Shown here one piece after another: positions 1-8,813 of a DNA stretch of 64,000 nt. This stretch comes from Miltoncostaea sp963703045. Lineage in GTDB: Bacteria; Actinomycetota; Thermoleophilia; Miltoncostaeales; Miltoncostaeaceae. Each line of letters begins with the position of its first letter. Within the stretch, counting starts at the first letter, position 1. The position numbers were made by a program, and so were the translations under genes. The notes beneath the pieces were generated by a model that saw nothing but the letters and a program-made list of their open reading frames with translations, had not been told where the DNA came from and did not search any database. The stretch lies in the NCBI GenBank assembly GCA_963703045.1, contig OY969782.1, forward strand, positions 1,364,001 to 1,428,000. Reading direction: 5' to 3'.

Positions 1-158
1 CTGAACACGATCGCCGAGAGCGCGGCGGCCTTCGCGAGGCCGAGGCCGGTGTGGGCGCACAGGACGCCGAACGACAGGCCGAACGCGCCCACCGCCACAC
101 CGATCGCGAGCGCCTGCCGCCCCAGCCGTGCCTGATCGTCCCGGGGACGCATCGTCAA
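1..158 (-). CDS. AzlC-type branched-chain amino-acid permease, N-terminal part (cut by window edge)
   Basis: The visible N-terminus contains a short basic stretch followed by the hydrophobic run GAFGLSFGVLCAHTGLGLAK. That matches the first membrane helix of AzlC proteins, the large subunit of an AzlCD branched-chain amino-acid exporter. Two in-frame starts compete: TTG at 158, five bases after a perfect AGGAGG (164-169), and ATG at 152, eleven bases after it. I favour the TTG on spacing. The gene lies 66 bases or more downstream of the MocR regulator on the same strand, so the regulator could control it. Only about 50 residues are visible, so the family call is tentative. Confidence 0.55.
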   Translation of the reverse strand, partial: MTMRPRDDQARLGRQALAIGVAVGAFGLSFGVLCAHTGLGLAKAAALSAIVF

Positions 159-224
159 CCGCTCCTCCTGGTGATCCGTCGGCTCGCGCAGGACCGCGCG
201 CAGACCCGGGAGCGACGGAGTGCG

Positions 225-1683
225 CTAGACGATCAGGCCGGCCGCCTCGCGCGGACGCTCGCGCGCGCCGGCGTAGATCTCCCACGCGACGGCCAGGCGC
301 CGCACGGCCTCGTCGATCACCGCCGGCTCGTCGCACGAAGGGCACCCGCAGACGGTCCTCGTGGTGGCCCTCGGCCGACAGCGCCTGCCCGGGCACCACG
401 TTGACGCCGCAGCGCTGGGCCACCTGTCCGAGGGCCCGGGCGTCGCCGGAGGGCATGCGCACCCAGAGCGTGCACCCGCCCCGCGGCACGTCCCAGGTCC
501 AGTCGGGCAGGTGGGTGCCCAGCGCGGCCGAGAGCGCCGCGTAGCGCTCGGCCAGGAACACCCGTCGCTCGGCGACGGCCTCGTCGAAGTGCGGCAGCAG
601 CTCGGCCACGAGCGCCTGAGCGAGTATCGGGCTGCCGAGGTCGGCGACGATCTTGAGCCGCATCAGGCGCTCGACGACCGGCCGCGCGGCGCGGATCCAG
701 CCGACGCGCAGCCCGCCCCACAGAACCTTGCTCGCCGAGCCGATCGCCATCGACGACGCGTCGGGCGCGTGCGACGCGATCGGCGCGGGCACGGGACGCG
801 GGTCGATCTCGAGGTGGCGCAGGGCCATGTCCTCGACCACCGGCACGCGGAAGCGCGCCGAGAGCTCGGCCACGCGGCGGCTGCGCGCCGCCGGCAGCAC
901 CGAGCCGGTCGGGTTCTGGTGGGAGGGCACCAGGTAGATGAACGCGGGGCGCACGCGCTCGAGCAGGCTCTCGAGGGCGTCGGGCAGCACGCCCTCGCCG
1001 TCGAGGGCCACTCCCACCGGCCGCATGCCCGCCCCCCGGACGATGTCGAGCGCGCCCGGGTACGTCGCCTCCTCCACCAGCACCGACTGTCCCGGCGCGC
1101 CGAGAAGGGCGGTCGCCAGCCCGATCGCCTGATGCGCCCCGGTCGTGACGATGACCTCGTCCGGGGTGGTCGGCACCCCGGAGGCCTCCAGGTGCTCGGC
1201 GACCGCCTCCCGCAGGTCGGGCAGCCCGGCGGGCAGGTATCCGGGACCGGCGATGTCGCGCAGCCACCGCCCCGGGTGGGTCTCGGCGAGCACCCGCGTG
1301 ACCAGCGAGATCGGGGGCGGACACGCCGCCGTGAGCTCGATGAGGTCGCTCTGGCCGCCGAGCATGCCCGCGTAGAGCTCGGCCGAGAACGCGCGCTCGG
1401 CGGCGGGCCGGTCCTCGGGCGTGCCCGGCACCCACGTGCCCCGGCCCTGGCGGCTCTCGAGCCGGCCCGCGCTCTTGAGGCGGCCGTACGCCCCCACGAC
1501 GGTGGTGCGGCTGACCGAGATGCGCTCCGCGAGATCGCGCTCGGTGGGCAGCACCGACCCGGGCGGCAGCTCCCCGCGATCGATGGCGGCGGCGATCGCG
1601 TCGGCGAGGCGCCCGTAGAGGGGCCCCGGTGTCGTCGCCCAGGTGCCGATGAGCGTCGCGAGACGGGTGGGTTCGATCTTCAC
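225..1683 (-). CDS. MocR-type regulator (GntR winged helix fused to aminotransferase fold), frameshifted near its 3' end
   Basis: Residues 1-80 form a GntR-type winged helix with TERDLAERISVSRTTVVGAY. The rest is a fold-type I aminotransferase domain with the PLP-lysine region in AIGSASKVLWGGLRVGW. MocR proteins are PLP-binding transcription factors that often regulate a neighbouring permease or PLP gene. The frame from GTG 1683 runs through LRVPF near base 340. After that the expected C-terminus (CDEPAVIDEAVRRLAVAW, stop at 225-227) continues only in the +1 frame, as if one base were extra. The unshifted frame stays open to the window edge over the permease start. A likely -10 (CATATT, 1696-1691) sits seven bases before the GTG, so the mRNA may be leaderless. 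Confidence 0.8.
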
Positions 1684-1690
1684 GGATACC

Positions 1691-1719
1691 AATATGCCCG
1701 AAAAGGTCCTTGTCGGCAA
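1691..1719 (-). promoter_or_regulatory. Promoter of the MocR gene
   Basis: TTGCCG (1719-1714) and CATATT (1696-1691) on the minus strand are separated by 17 bases. Transcription would begin at or within a base or two of the GTG at 1683, which predicts a leaderless transcript. This is inference from spacing and consensus only. Confidence 0.45.
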
Positions 1720-1739
1720 GCCGCTACCGCGGTTCAATC

Positions 1740-1794
1740 AGTCCAATAGATCGATCGGAGAGGCCATCTAGGGCCAATACTCCGAAATTGGACT
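1740..1794. promoter_or_regulatory. Inverted repeat AGTCCAAT ... ATTGGACT, candidate MocR operator
   Basis: Perfect 8-bp arms at 1740-1747 and 1787-1794 flank 39 bases. Further CCAAT copies lie at 1689-1693 and 1774-1778. The element sits in the divergent intergenic region between the MocR gene and the 65-residue zinc-ribbon gene. MocR proteins are known to bind widely spaced half sites, so autoregulation is plausible. Confidence 0.4.
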
Positions 1795-1852
1795 CGCACG
1801 GCGACGCCTGGGTGGTGGGTGCCGAGGCGAGGGTCCCGAGAGGAGACCGGCG

Positions 1853-2050
1853 ATGCTCGACGTCCACTGCTCCCACTGCGGGCGCGTCCTGATCGGACCG
1901 CGGCAGATCATCTCGATGACCTCGACCGACGAGGGCATCCGGCTCGCGTACGTCTGCGGATGCGGCCGCCCGGGCGCCGAGACCACCGGCCGCCGCGCCC
2001 GTCCCGGTCGCCGCCGCCCGGTCGCGACCGCCTCCGCCGTGTCGGGGTGA
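1853..2050 (+). CDS. Small zinc-ribbon-like protein (65 aa)
   Basis: The protein begins MLDVHCSHCG and has a second cysteine pair in YVCGCGRP, giving a Cys-x2-Cys ... Cys-x-Cys arrangement that could bind one zinc. The tail is Arg/Pro-rich (GRRARPGRRRP). A good ribosome-binding site, GAGGAGA, lies seven to eight bases before the ATG. It is divergent from the MocR gene. No enzymatic function can be inferred. A nucleic-acid-binding or structural zinc role is possible but unproven. Confidence 0.6.
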   Translation: MLDVHCSHCGRVLIGPRQIISMTSTDEGIRLAYVCGCGRPGAETTGRRARPGRRRPVATASAVSG

Positions 2051-2120
2051 GGGGGTCGCCGTGTACAACGTCATCCACCTGGCCGGTGCCCCCGGCCTGC
2101 GCGACGCCCGTCGCGCGTCC

Positions 2121-3026
2121 CTAGGACGCCGGGCACGTCTCCGCGCGGAGGCGGATCAGCATCTCGACGAGCGTCTCGCCGACGAGGTCGAGGCTGCGCG
2201 GCGACACCTTGTCGAGGGTGTCGCTCGTGCGGTGCCAGTGGGGGTAGTCGAAGTCGATCAGGTCGATCGCCGGCACGCCGCGCCGCAGGAAGGGGGTGTG
2301 GTCGTCGTCGACGCCGGAGGCCGTCCCCGCCGGGAAGACGGCCCGCGCCCCGACGGCCCCGGCGGCAGCGCGCAGGCGGGCCCAGAGCGCGGGGGTCGAG
2401 GTCGCCTCTCGCGGGATCGACAGGTCGCGGTCGGCGACGAAGTCGACGATGACGACGGCGCGGAGCCCGTCGCCGCGCGTGCGGGCGTGGTGGCGGCTGC
2501 CCCGGAGGCCGTCGCGTAGGAAGTCGTCGGAGCCGCGCGGGCTCTCCTCGCCGTCGAACATGACGAAGCGGATCGGGCGCTGGCAGGCGCGGCGCCCGAC
2601 CCGCAGGACCCGCGACAGCTCGAGCACCGTCGCGACACCGCCGGCGCCGTCGTTGGCGCCCACGAATCCGGGGATGTCCTTGGTGTCGTAGTGGGCGCCG
2701 ACGAGGATCGGCGCTCCGCGCCCGGGCAGCGAGCCCACCACGTTGCGCAGCCCGCCCGGGACGCGCTCGAACCGACCGCGCGGGAGCTCGCGGCGGAGCC
2801 GTTCGGCGAGCCGCCGCGAGGCCGGGGAGCCCGCCGGTCGGGGGCCGAGCCGCACCTGCGCGCGCAGGTCGGCGAAGGCGCGGTCGGCGTCGAAGCGGTC
2901 GATCGACGGCGCCGAGGCGGCGGGCTCGGACGCGGGCGCCTCGGCTCCGCCCGCGGCGCATCCGCCGGCCGCCAGCACGGCCGCCAGCAGCAGGAGGGGC
3001 GCGAACGTCCTCGGCCGTGCCACCAT
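2121..3026 (-). CDS. Secreted lipoprotein M28-family zinc peptidase / glutaminyl-cyclase-like protein
   Basis: The start at ATG 3026 gives a classic lipoprotein signal (LLLLAAVLAAGGC), so the mature enzyme should be anchored outside the membrane. The M28 metal-ligand series is visible in order: HYDTKD, GANDGAGG, FDGEES, a later Asp region, and HWHRTSDTLD. The arrangement VDDDHTPFLRRGVPAIDLID followed by the final His resembles glutaminyl-peptide cyclotransferases as well as aminopeptidases, so substrate is open. Length (301 aa) is normal for the family. An upstream in-frame ATG at 3143 would spoil the signal peptide and was rejected. It is divergent from the 82-residue gene. Confidence 0.85.
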   Translation of the reverse strand: MVARPRTFAPLLLLAAVLAAGGCAAGGAEAPASEPAASAPSIDRFDADRAFADLRAQVRLGPRPAGSPASRRLAERLRRELPRGRFERVPGGLRNVVGSLPGRGAPILVGAHYDTKDIPGFVGANDGAGGVATVLELSRVLRVGRRACQRPIRFVMFDGEESPRGSDDFLRDGLRGSRHHARTRGDGLRAVVIVDFVADRDLSIPREATSTPALWARLRAAAGAVGARAVFPAGTASGVDDDHTPFLRRGVPAIDLIDFDYPHWHRTSDTLDKVSPRSLDLVGETLVEMLIRLRAETCPAS

Positions 3027-3133
3027 CACCCCCGGAGCATGGCACGAGGACGTGCCCCCGATCCTCCAGTCCGTCATGCGGAGGTCGATGACCGGCACGG
3101 ACGCGGCGTGGATCGACCCCGACGGAGGCGCAG

Positions 3134-3382
3134 ATGACCCCATCCATCACGGACTGGGAGGACGAGCTCGGGCGGCTGCTCGCGCACCGGCTGCGCACGC
3201 GGGCGATCGAGCAGCTCGCCTGCGGCGGATGGGCGGCGGCCGACTTCGAGGATGCGATCGACGCGGCCGAGCGGCGCATGACCGCACACCAGCGCGAGCT
3301 GCTCTGGGACGCGCTCACGAGCGACGCCGGCCTCGGACGGGCGGTCCGGGCGGCGCGCGGCGAGGGCTCCACCCTCCCCTAG
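3134..3382 (+). CDS. Hypothetical protein (82 aa)
   Basis: A short, mostly helical, charged protein beginning MTPSITDWEDELGRLLAHRL, with no motif I recognise. A ribosome-binding site (GGAGG) lies about six bases upstream of the ATG, and codon use looks like real coding DNA. Its 3' end overlaps the 3' end of the convergent AI-2E transporter gene by 68 bases. One of the two stops may therefore be displaced, more likely the transporter's, whose last 25 residues look non-native. Confidence 0.5.
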   Translation: MTPSITDWEDELGRLLAHRLRTRAIEQLACGGWAAADFEDAIDAAERRMTAHQRELLWDALTSDAGLGRAVRAARGEGSTLP

Positions 3383-4481
3383 TCGGGCCCGGCCCGGCGC
3401 GCGCCGCGTCGCGGGGGCCGACCTCGCCCCACACGTAGCCCGCCACGGTCGCCGTGACCGCGAGCGCGGGCACCGCCAGGAACGCACCGATCACACCGCC
3501 GAGGGCCGCCCCGCCCGCGACCGCCAGCAGGATCGCGACGGGGTGCAGCGCGACGTTGCGCCCCAGCACGAGCGGCTGCAGCACGTCGCCCTCGATCTGC
3601 TGGACCCCCACCACCACGGCCAGCAGGATCAGCGCGGTGACCGGCCCCTCGCTGGCCAGCGCGACGAGCACCGCGAGCGCGCCCGCGACGATGGCGCCCA
3701 CGATCGGCAGGAACGCGGCGGCGAAGGTGAGCACCGCGAGGGGGATCGCGAAGGGAACGCCGAGAACGGCGATCGCGACCCCGATCAGCGCCGCGTCGGC
3801 GCCCGCCACGATCGCGGTGCCACGCACGAAGCCGCCGAGGGTGTCCCACGCCCGGCGCCCCGCCGCGTCGACGTGCGATCCGGCCCGGCTGCCGAGGCGT
3901 GCGGTGATCGCCGTCCACATGCGCTCGCCGTCCTTCAGGAAGAAGAAGACCAGGACCAGCGCCAGGAAGAGCCCGGTGACGACCTCCAGGGCGACGACCG
4001 CCTGACTGAGGACGCCCGACGAGAGCAGCCCGTCGCCGGACGTCAGCCACTCGCGCCCCTGCCCGTAGGCGTCGGAGATCTGGCCGCGCGACAACCCGAG
4101 GGGGCCGTCGACCAGCCAGTCCTCCACGTCGCGCACGCCCTGCTCGATGTTCACGTCGAGCGAGTCGATCTCGCCCGCGACCCTCCACGAGATGGCCGCG
4201 ACGACGCCCGCGACGAGCGCGACCGCGCCGGCGATGACGGTCCAGGTCGCGAGCAGCGCGGGCCACCCGCGGGCCCGCAGCCACGCGGCCGGCGGTTGCA
4301 GCACCGTGGTGACGAGCAGCGCGACGATCACCGGCAGCACGATGATCCGCAGGCGCGCCAGCAGCACCAGGATCAGGGCCCCCGCGAGGGCCACCACCAT
4401 CAGCCGCCAGCTCCACCCGGCGGCCACGGCCAGGGCGCGCGGCACGACCGGGCGCTCCCCGGGCGGCGGGGGGCCGCTCAC
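3315..4481 (-). CDS. AI-2E family transporter (membrane permease)
   Basis: A 388-residue membrane protein with about eight hydrophobic segments in the AI-2E (TqsA/YhhT) order: two N-terminal helices, a periplasmic-like central domain, then a C-terminal helical block with the family signature GVQQIEGDVLQPLVLGRNV. Characterised members export autoinducer-2 or act as Na+/H+ antiporters, so the substrate is not predictable here. The start is a GTG at 4481 without an obvious ribosome-binding site. The last roughly 25 residues are Arg/Pro-rich and lie over the convergent 82-residue gene. Confidence 0.85.
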   Translation of the reverse strand: MSGPPPPGERPVVPRALAVAAGWSWRLMVVALAGALILVLLARLRIIVLPVIVALLVTTVLQPPAAWLRARGWPALLATWTVIAGAVALVAGVVAAISWRVAGEIDSLDVNIEQGVRDVEDWLVDGPLGLSRGQISDAYGQGREWLTSGDGLLSSGVLSQAVVALEVVTGLFLALVLVFFFLKDGERMWTAITARLGSRAGSHVDAAGRRAWDTLGGFVRGTAIVAGADAALIGVAIAVLGVPFAIPLAVLTFAAAFLPIVGAIVAGALAVLVALASEGPVTALILLAVVVGVQQIEGDVLQPLVLGRNVALHPVAILLAVAGGAALGGVIGAFLAVPALAVTATVAGYVWGEVGPRDAARAGPGPTRGGWSPRRAPPGPPVRGRRRS

Positions 4482-4767
4482 CCCGCGGGCCGCGACCCCT
4501 CGCCCGACGCGTCGGCGAGGGCCTCGCGCTCGGGGGTCGGCGCCGCTGCTCGGGCATCGCCGGCCGGATCACCGACGGCCCCGTAGACCTGCGCGGCGGG
4601 GGCGCCGCGTTCGCGGGAGGCGACCATCGCCCGAGTATCGCGTGCATGCGCACGGTCCCGAAGGCGCGGGGGTCGGTACGGGCCGTCGCCGACACCCGGG
4701 GTCTGACGCCGGCGCCGAGCGGGTAGGGCCACGACGGAGGCCGCAACGGAGAGAGAGGACCCGGGGC
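4482..4767. other. Intergenic stretch between AI-2E and DUF421 genes
   Basis: 286 bases upstream of both divergent genes. Several short frames exist but none has a plausible ribosome-binding site or recognisable product. A purine-rich stretch (GGAGAGAGAGGA, 4748-4759) at the right edge probably serves as ribosome-binding site for the DUF421 gene. Confidence 0.4.
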
Positions 4768-5310
4768 CTGAACTTCTTCGACGAATGGATCGGGGTCGCC
4801 CGCATCCTGGTCTTCGCGGTGCTCGCCTACGGCGCTCTCGTGCTGATCCTGCGCATCTCGGGCAAGCGGACGCTCGCCAAGATGAACGCCTTCGACCTCG
4901 TGATCACCGTCGCGCTCGGATCCACGCTGTCGGCCGCGGTCCTCACCCAGAGCGCGCCCCTCGTGGAGTCGATCGTCGCCTTCGCCGCGCTCGTCGGCCT
5001 GCAGTGGCTCGTGGCCTCCGCGCAGACGCGCTGGCCCTGGGCCGAGAACCTCGTCAAGGACGAGCCGGCCCTGCTGGTGCGCGACGGCAGGCTGCTGCGC
5101 GATGCGATGCGGCGCGAGCGCATCACCGAGCGCGAGGTGATGCAGGCCGTGCGGACCGAGGGCCGGGGCACGATCGAGCAGGTCGCGGCCGTCGTGCTCG
5201 AGAACGACGGCAGCCTGTCGGTGCTGGGGTCGTTCGGTCCCGCGGCAGACCCGGTGGAGGGGTCCGGGCGACGTCAGGACCCCACGCCGGGCGGGGGCGA
5301 CGGGTCCTGA
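4768..5310 (+). CDS. DUF421 / YetF-like membrane protein with apparent CTG start
   Basis: The product (about 180 aa) follows the DUF421 pattern: NFFDEWIGVARILVFAVLAY, the signature RISGKRTLAKMNAFDLVITV, two more helices, then a cytoplasmic domain with EPALLVRDGRLL and RERITEREV. YetF-type proteins are inner-membrane proteins of unclear role. No ATG, GTG or TTG lies in frame near the N-terminus. The CTG at 4768 follows GGAGAGAGAGGA at suitable spacing and gives the expected first residues. The gene ends inside a perfect 15-bp inverted repeat that probably terminates it. Confidence 0.8.
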   Translation: MNFFDEWIGVARILVFAVLAYGALVLILRISGKRTLAKMNAFDLVITVALGSTLSAAVLTQSAPLVESIVAFAALVGLQWLVASAQTRWPWAENLVKDEPALLVRDGRLLRDAMRRERITEREVMQAVRTEGRGTIEQVAAVVLENDGSLSVLGSFGPAADPVEGSGRRQDPTPGGGDGS

Positions 5311-5316
5311 CGTCGC
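5268..5316. terminator. Perfect 15-bp inverted repeat, bidirectional terminator
   Basis: The arms 5268-5282 (GCGACGTCAGGACCC) and 5302-5316 are exact reverse complements around a 19-base loop. The repeat spans the stop codon of the DUF421 gene and faces the 3' end of the convergent DUF2254 gene. There is no T-run, as is common in very GC-rich actinobacteria. Confidence 0.6.
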
Positions 5317-5323
5317 TGCCCGC

Positions 5324-6634
5324 TCAGGCGATGCGGGCGGCGGCCTCCTCGACACGGGCGAGGTCGGACGGGTCGGGCAGGGCCCGGCGGGCGCCGTCGC
5401 GGATGCGCACCGCGCGCGCGCGGAGCGCCGCGAGTCGCCCGGGGTCGTTGGTGCCGGAGATCACCCGGCCGAGGGCGTCGAGCAGCACCAGCATCGTGGC
5501 CGTGTCGGCCTGCCCCTCCGCCTCGCCGAGGTACTGGTCGAACGCGAGCCCGACGAGGGCCTCCCAGGTGGGTCGGGCGCGCACCACGAGCAGCCGGTCG
5601 TCGTCGTCGAGCACGACCACCCCGAGCTGCCGGTCGGCCAGCCGGCGCAGTACGTCGGCGGCGCGCATGATCGCCTCCTCGGCCGTCGTGGGGTCGTTGA
5701 TGCCGGGGGAGAGCGCGCGCAGGCCGACGTCCGAGAGCTGACGGAGCCCGAACGCGACGTCCTGGGTCATGGTGCGCTGGGTGCCGATCTCGACGGCCGC
5801 TCGCGCGTCGTCCATCTGGTCGTCGTCGAGAGGCTCTCCGCCGTGGAAGCGCACGACCCACTCGCCGTCGGCGACGAAGTCCCCCGGCGCGGGCGCGACC
5901 ACGGCGGTGCCGCCCGAGTCCCGCGCGATCGCGGCGAGACGGGCGTCGTCGATCCAGCGCACCCGCCCCGTGTGCGCCGTTCGCACCTCGGTCACCGGCA
6001 GCGCCTCGGGATCCACGTCCCGGTCCTCGCCCCGATGGGCCCCGGTGGCGAAGGGGATGACGTCGACCGTCTCCTCCCAGATGGCGTCGATGAGGCGCTC
6101 CACGCTGATCTCGGCGGCCATGTGGTGGAAGAAGACGACCAGTAGCGTGAGGGTTGCGAAGCCGAGGGCGACCGCGACGTTGACGGTGATGCCGGGCACC
6201 TGCTCGATCCGGACCAGCCGCAGGGCGACCAGCGCGAACACGAACGTCCCGACGAAGCCGGCGATGACCGCCTGGATCACCCGGTCGCGCATGAACCGGC
6301 GCAGCGCGCGCGGCGAGTAGCCCTGCGCGGTGAGCGCGAACACGGCCAGCGTTATCGAGAGCGTGACGCCGAGGACGGTCATGGTGGCCGACGCGATCGT
6401 CGACAGCACGCTGCGCGCGGCGTCGGCGTTGCCGCTGAAGACCCAGATCGGGCGCGCGTTGTTCTGGTCGAGGGCGCGGTCGAGCCGCACGAGCGACTCC
6501 GCCGCGACCACGGCCAGCACCGCGCAGGCGGCCGGCCAGAACCAGAGCCGCTCGCGCAGGGCGTCGAGTGCGCGCCGCACCCGGCCCATTCCCGACGAGT
6601 CGGCGCCCCCGCGCGGACGGGACCGGGTGCTCAT
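5324..6634 (-). CDS. DUF2254 family membrane protein
   Basis: A 436-residue protein with four hydrophobic helices in the first 170 residues (for example TMTVLGVTLSITLAVFALTA and VIAGFVGTFVFALVALRLV). A long soluble C-terminal half carries LSPGINDPTTAEEAIMRAAD, characteristic of DUF2254. Function is unknown in the family. The ATG at 6634 was chosen because GGGAGGGG lies eight bases upstream. The in-frame extension to 6778 is Arg/Pro-rich and lacks a ribosome-binding site. It converges with the DUF421 gene. Confidence 0.85.
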   Translation of the reverse strand: MSTRSRPRGGADSSGMGRVRRALDALRERLWFWPAACAVLAVVAAESLVRLDRALDQNNARPIWVFSGNADAARSVLSTIASATMTVLGVTLSITLAVFALTAQGYSPRALRRFMRDRVIQAVIAGFVGTFVFALVALRLVRIEQVPGITVNVAVALGFATLTLLVVFFHHMAAEISVERLIDAIWEETVDVIPFATGAHRGEDRDVDPEALPVTEVRTAHTGRVRWIDDARLAAIARDSGGTAVVAPAPGDFVADGEWVVRFHGGEPLDDDQMDDARAAVEIGTQRTMTQDVAFGLRQLSDVGLRALSPGINDPTTAEEAIMRAADVLRRLADRQLGVVVLDDDDRLLVVRARPTWEALVGLAFDQYLGEAEGQADTATMLVLLDALGRVISGTNDPGRLAALRARAVRIRDGARRALPDPSDLARVEEAAARIA

Positions 6635-6799
6635 CGGCGCGTCCCCTCCCGCCGTGCGTCCTTCGCGTCCATGGGGGTGAACCGTACGCCCCGGGGCACA
6701 CCGGCGGCCGCGGCCCTCGGCACGCCGCTCCCGGGGGGCGTGGTCACTCCAGGCATCGGGCGACCCCCCGGTCCGCACCGGCGCGGGGTCTTGGCCCGC

Positions 6800-7711
6800 T
6801 CAGCGGCGCACGACCAACCCGGCCAGGGCGCGGCGGATCCGCCGCGTCAGCGGCTCACCGTCGCCGTCGCCGGGCTCCGGCTTCTCGGCCCGCGCCACAG
6901 CGGGCCAGCGCGAGGCCGCCGAGGCGGTCACGAGCAGGACGAGCGAGGCCAGGAACACGAAGGCGAGGAACGCCACGACGGCGCCGAGCGACCCGTAGAT
7001 CGCGTTGTAGCGGCCGAAGTTCTCGACGTAGAAGGCGAAGCCGTGGGTCAGGCCCCAGAGCGCCAGCGACCCGCCGAGCGCGCCGCGCCAGACCCCCTCC
7101 CAGGCCATCGGCCGCGCCGGCACGAGCCGCAGCAGCGCACTCAGCACGACGAACGCCAGCACGATGGGCGTGCCGAGCCCGATGAACACCCCCAGCGGAC
7201 CCGACAGGCCCAGCGGCTCGAGCACCCGCTCGTCGGCGACCCGGGTGAGCAGGGTGATGCCGGCCGACAGCAGCAGCAGCGCGCCGGTCAGGAGCACCAT
7301 CGCCAGATCGACGAGCTTGCCGCGCAGGAAGGGGCGCCCGTCCTCGGCGCGTGTGACGGCGGTGAGGCCCGCCCGGATCGCGCCCATCATCCCGCTGGCG
7401 GTCCACAGCAGGCCGACGAGGCTGACGACGCCGACGGCGCCCGCGCCCCCGCCGGCGCCCGCCAGCACGTCGGAGAGGTCGGCCGCGCCCTCGTCGCTCA
7501 GCGGCAGCGCCTCGACGATCGGGTTGACCACCTCGCTGCGCGCGCGCTCCTCGGAGACCACCGTCGCGGCGCCGGCCACCAGCGTGATGACCAGCGGGAA
7601 CAGCGACAGCAGGGCGTAGTAGGCGATCGCCGCGGCCAGGCGCGTGCCGCCCGACTCGACGAACCCCTCCACCGTGCGCCGCGTGAGCAGCCAGAGTCTC
7701 CACGGGGCCAT
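6800..7711 (-). CDS. YihY/BrkB-family inner-membrane protein
   Basis: A 303-residue, six-helix protein with the YihY signature near the N-terminus (AAAIAYYALLSLFPLVITLV) and the later GGSLALWGLTHGFAFYVENF and YGSLGAVVAFLAFVFLASL. This family was once called RNase BN; it is a membrane protein, probably transport-related, and not a ribonuclease. Length is typical. It lies downstream of the DUF2254 gene start on the same strand but separated by about 165 bases, so a shared operon is uncertain. Confidence 0.85.
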   Translation of the reverse strand: MAPWRLWLLTRRTVEGFVESGGTRLAAAIAYYALLSLFPLVITLVAGAATVVSEERARSEVVNPIVEALPLSDEGAADLSDVLAGAGGGAGAVGVVSLVGLLWTASGMMGAIRAGLTAVTRAEDGRPFLRGKLVDLAMVLLTGALLLLSAGITLLTRVADERVLEPLGLSGPLGVFIGLGTPIVLAFVVLSALLRLVPARPMAWEGVWRGALGGSLALWGLTHGFAFYVENFGRYNAIYGSLGAVVAFLAFVFLASLVLLVTASAASRWPAVARAEKPEPGDGDGEPLTRRIRRALAGLVVRR

Positions 7712-7829
7712 GCCGGGGAGGCTAGCCCCGGGGCGCGGGCGGGGGGCGCCGGGCCCGCGGCGGCCCCCGCGTCAGGGGCGGGGCGTGCCGAGCGGCGCCG
7801 CCGCACCGCGGGCACCGGCCGTCGGCGTG

Positions 7830-8156
7830 TCAGTCCTCGTCGCCGCGGGCGTCGTCCTCGGAGCCGACGACGCGGAAGTCCTCGTCGAGCTGCACGTCGA
7901 CCTGACCGCCGCCCGGGCGGGTCACCTCGACCTCGTACAGGCTCTCCTCGTCGCCGACCTCGGTGCCGGTCACCCGGCCGCCGCCGGTGTGCTCGAGCGC
8001 GGCGCCCGAGGCCCGCTGCAGGGCGGGCCCGGTGATCGGCGTGTCCGTCGGGTCGTCGTCGCCGTCCACCGCCGCGGCGACCCCGCCGCCCACGGCTCCG
8101 AGCCCCACGACGACCGCGGCCACGACGGCGTTCCTCCGGGTCAGTATCCGCTTCAC
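7830..8156 (-). CDS. Secreted PepSY-domain protein (108 aa)
   Basis: The N-terminus MKRILTRRNAVVAAVVVGLG is a signal peptide or single anchor. The remainder is a PepSY-type domain: ALQRASGAALEHTGGGRVTG, an acidic strand, EVEVTRPGGGQVDVQLDEDF, then an acidic tail (SEDDARGDED). PepSY domains are thought to inhibit peptidases or to bind extracytoplasmic ligands. It stands alone, with no adjacent two-component system. Length is usual for single-domain members. Confidence 0.75.
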   Translation of the reverse strand: MKRILTRRNAVVAAVVVGLGAVGGGVAAAVDGDDDPTDTPITGPALQRASGAALEHTGGGRVTGTEVGDEESLYEVEVTRPGGGQVDVQLDEDFRVVGSEDDARGDED

Positions 8157-8310
8157 GACTCCCCCTCCGATCTCGGGTCCTGCGGTGAGGGAAACACGCT
8201 AGACCGGCCGGCATGAGGGGACGATGAGAGGGGTGACGCGGAGGCGCTTCGCTTCTGCTGCGGCTCGGCGTCGTGAGCCCCAGTGGGGCGGCGGCCCTCC
8301 GGCATCGAGC

Positions 8311-8766
8311 TCATCCGTCGCGCCGCCGGGCCGTGAACTCGGCCAGTCGCGCGAGCCGCTCGAGGCGCCTGCGCTGGCCGAGAGCCGACAGCGGCCGCGC
8401 CAGCCGGGTCGCCAGGCCGCCCGCGGGCCCGACCACCTCGGCCTCGAAGCGCACCCGCGCGCCGTCGGGCGCCGGCGCGATGCGCTGACGGTAGCGCAGC
8501 ACGTGGCCGAGGCCCGTGCTCTCCCAGTCCATCCCGCCCCCCGGCTCGGCCCAGGTCACGAGCATCTCGGTGGCGACCGGCGCGAACCAGGCGCGCACGC
8601 GTCCGCGCCACCCCGCCTCGACCTGCCCGGCGGCGGGCTCCACCCAGGCGATATGCGGCGACCAGAGCCGCCAGGCCGCGACGTCCGTCAGCAGCGCGTG
8701 CACGAGCTCGGGCGGCGCCGCGATCTCGCGCTCGGTGACGATCACCCGGTCTGCGTCGGCGCCCAC
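8311..8766 (-). CDS. SRPBCC (START-like) family protein
   Basis: A 151-residue protein with the SRPBCC pattern: VIVTEREIAAPPELVHALLT, AWRLWSPHIAWVEP, and a long C-terminal helix ending LERLARLAEFTARRRDG. The fold forms a hydrophobic pocket used for lipid or polyketide binding, and the ligand here is unknown. It lies just downstream of tRNA-Arg on the same strand. A second SRPBCC gene is at 13367-13804. Confidence 0.75.
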   Translation of the reverse strand: MGADADRVIVTEREIAAPPELVHALLTDVAAWRLWSPHIAWVEPAAGQVEAGWRGRVRAWFAPVATEMLVTWAEPGGGMDWESTGLGHVLRYRQRIAPAPDGARVRFEAEVVGPAGGLATRLARPLSALGQRRRLERLARLAEFTARRRDG

Positions 8767-8813
8767 CCGTCGAGTGTCCCACTCCGGGGCTCGCCGCGCG
8801 CTCCCCCGGGGGA

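Noticed and set aside
317..1435. 372-codon ATG-started minus frame within the MocR locus
   Set aside because: It is out of frame with the clear GntR/aminotransferase sequence and is Arg/Gly-rich.
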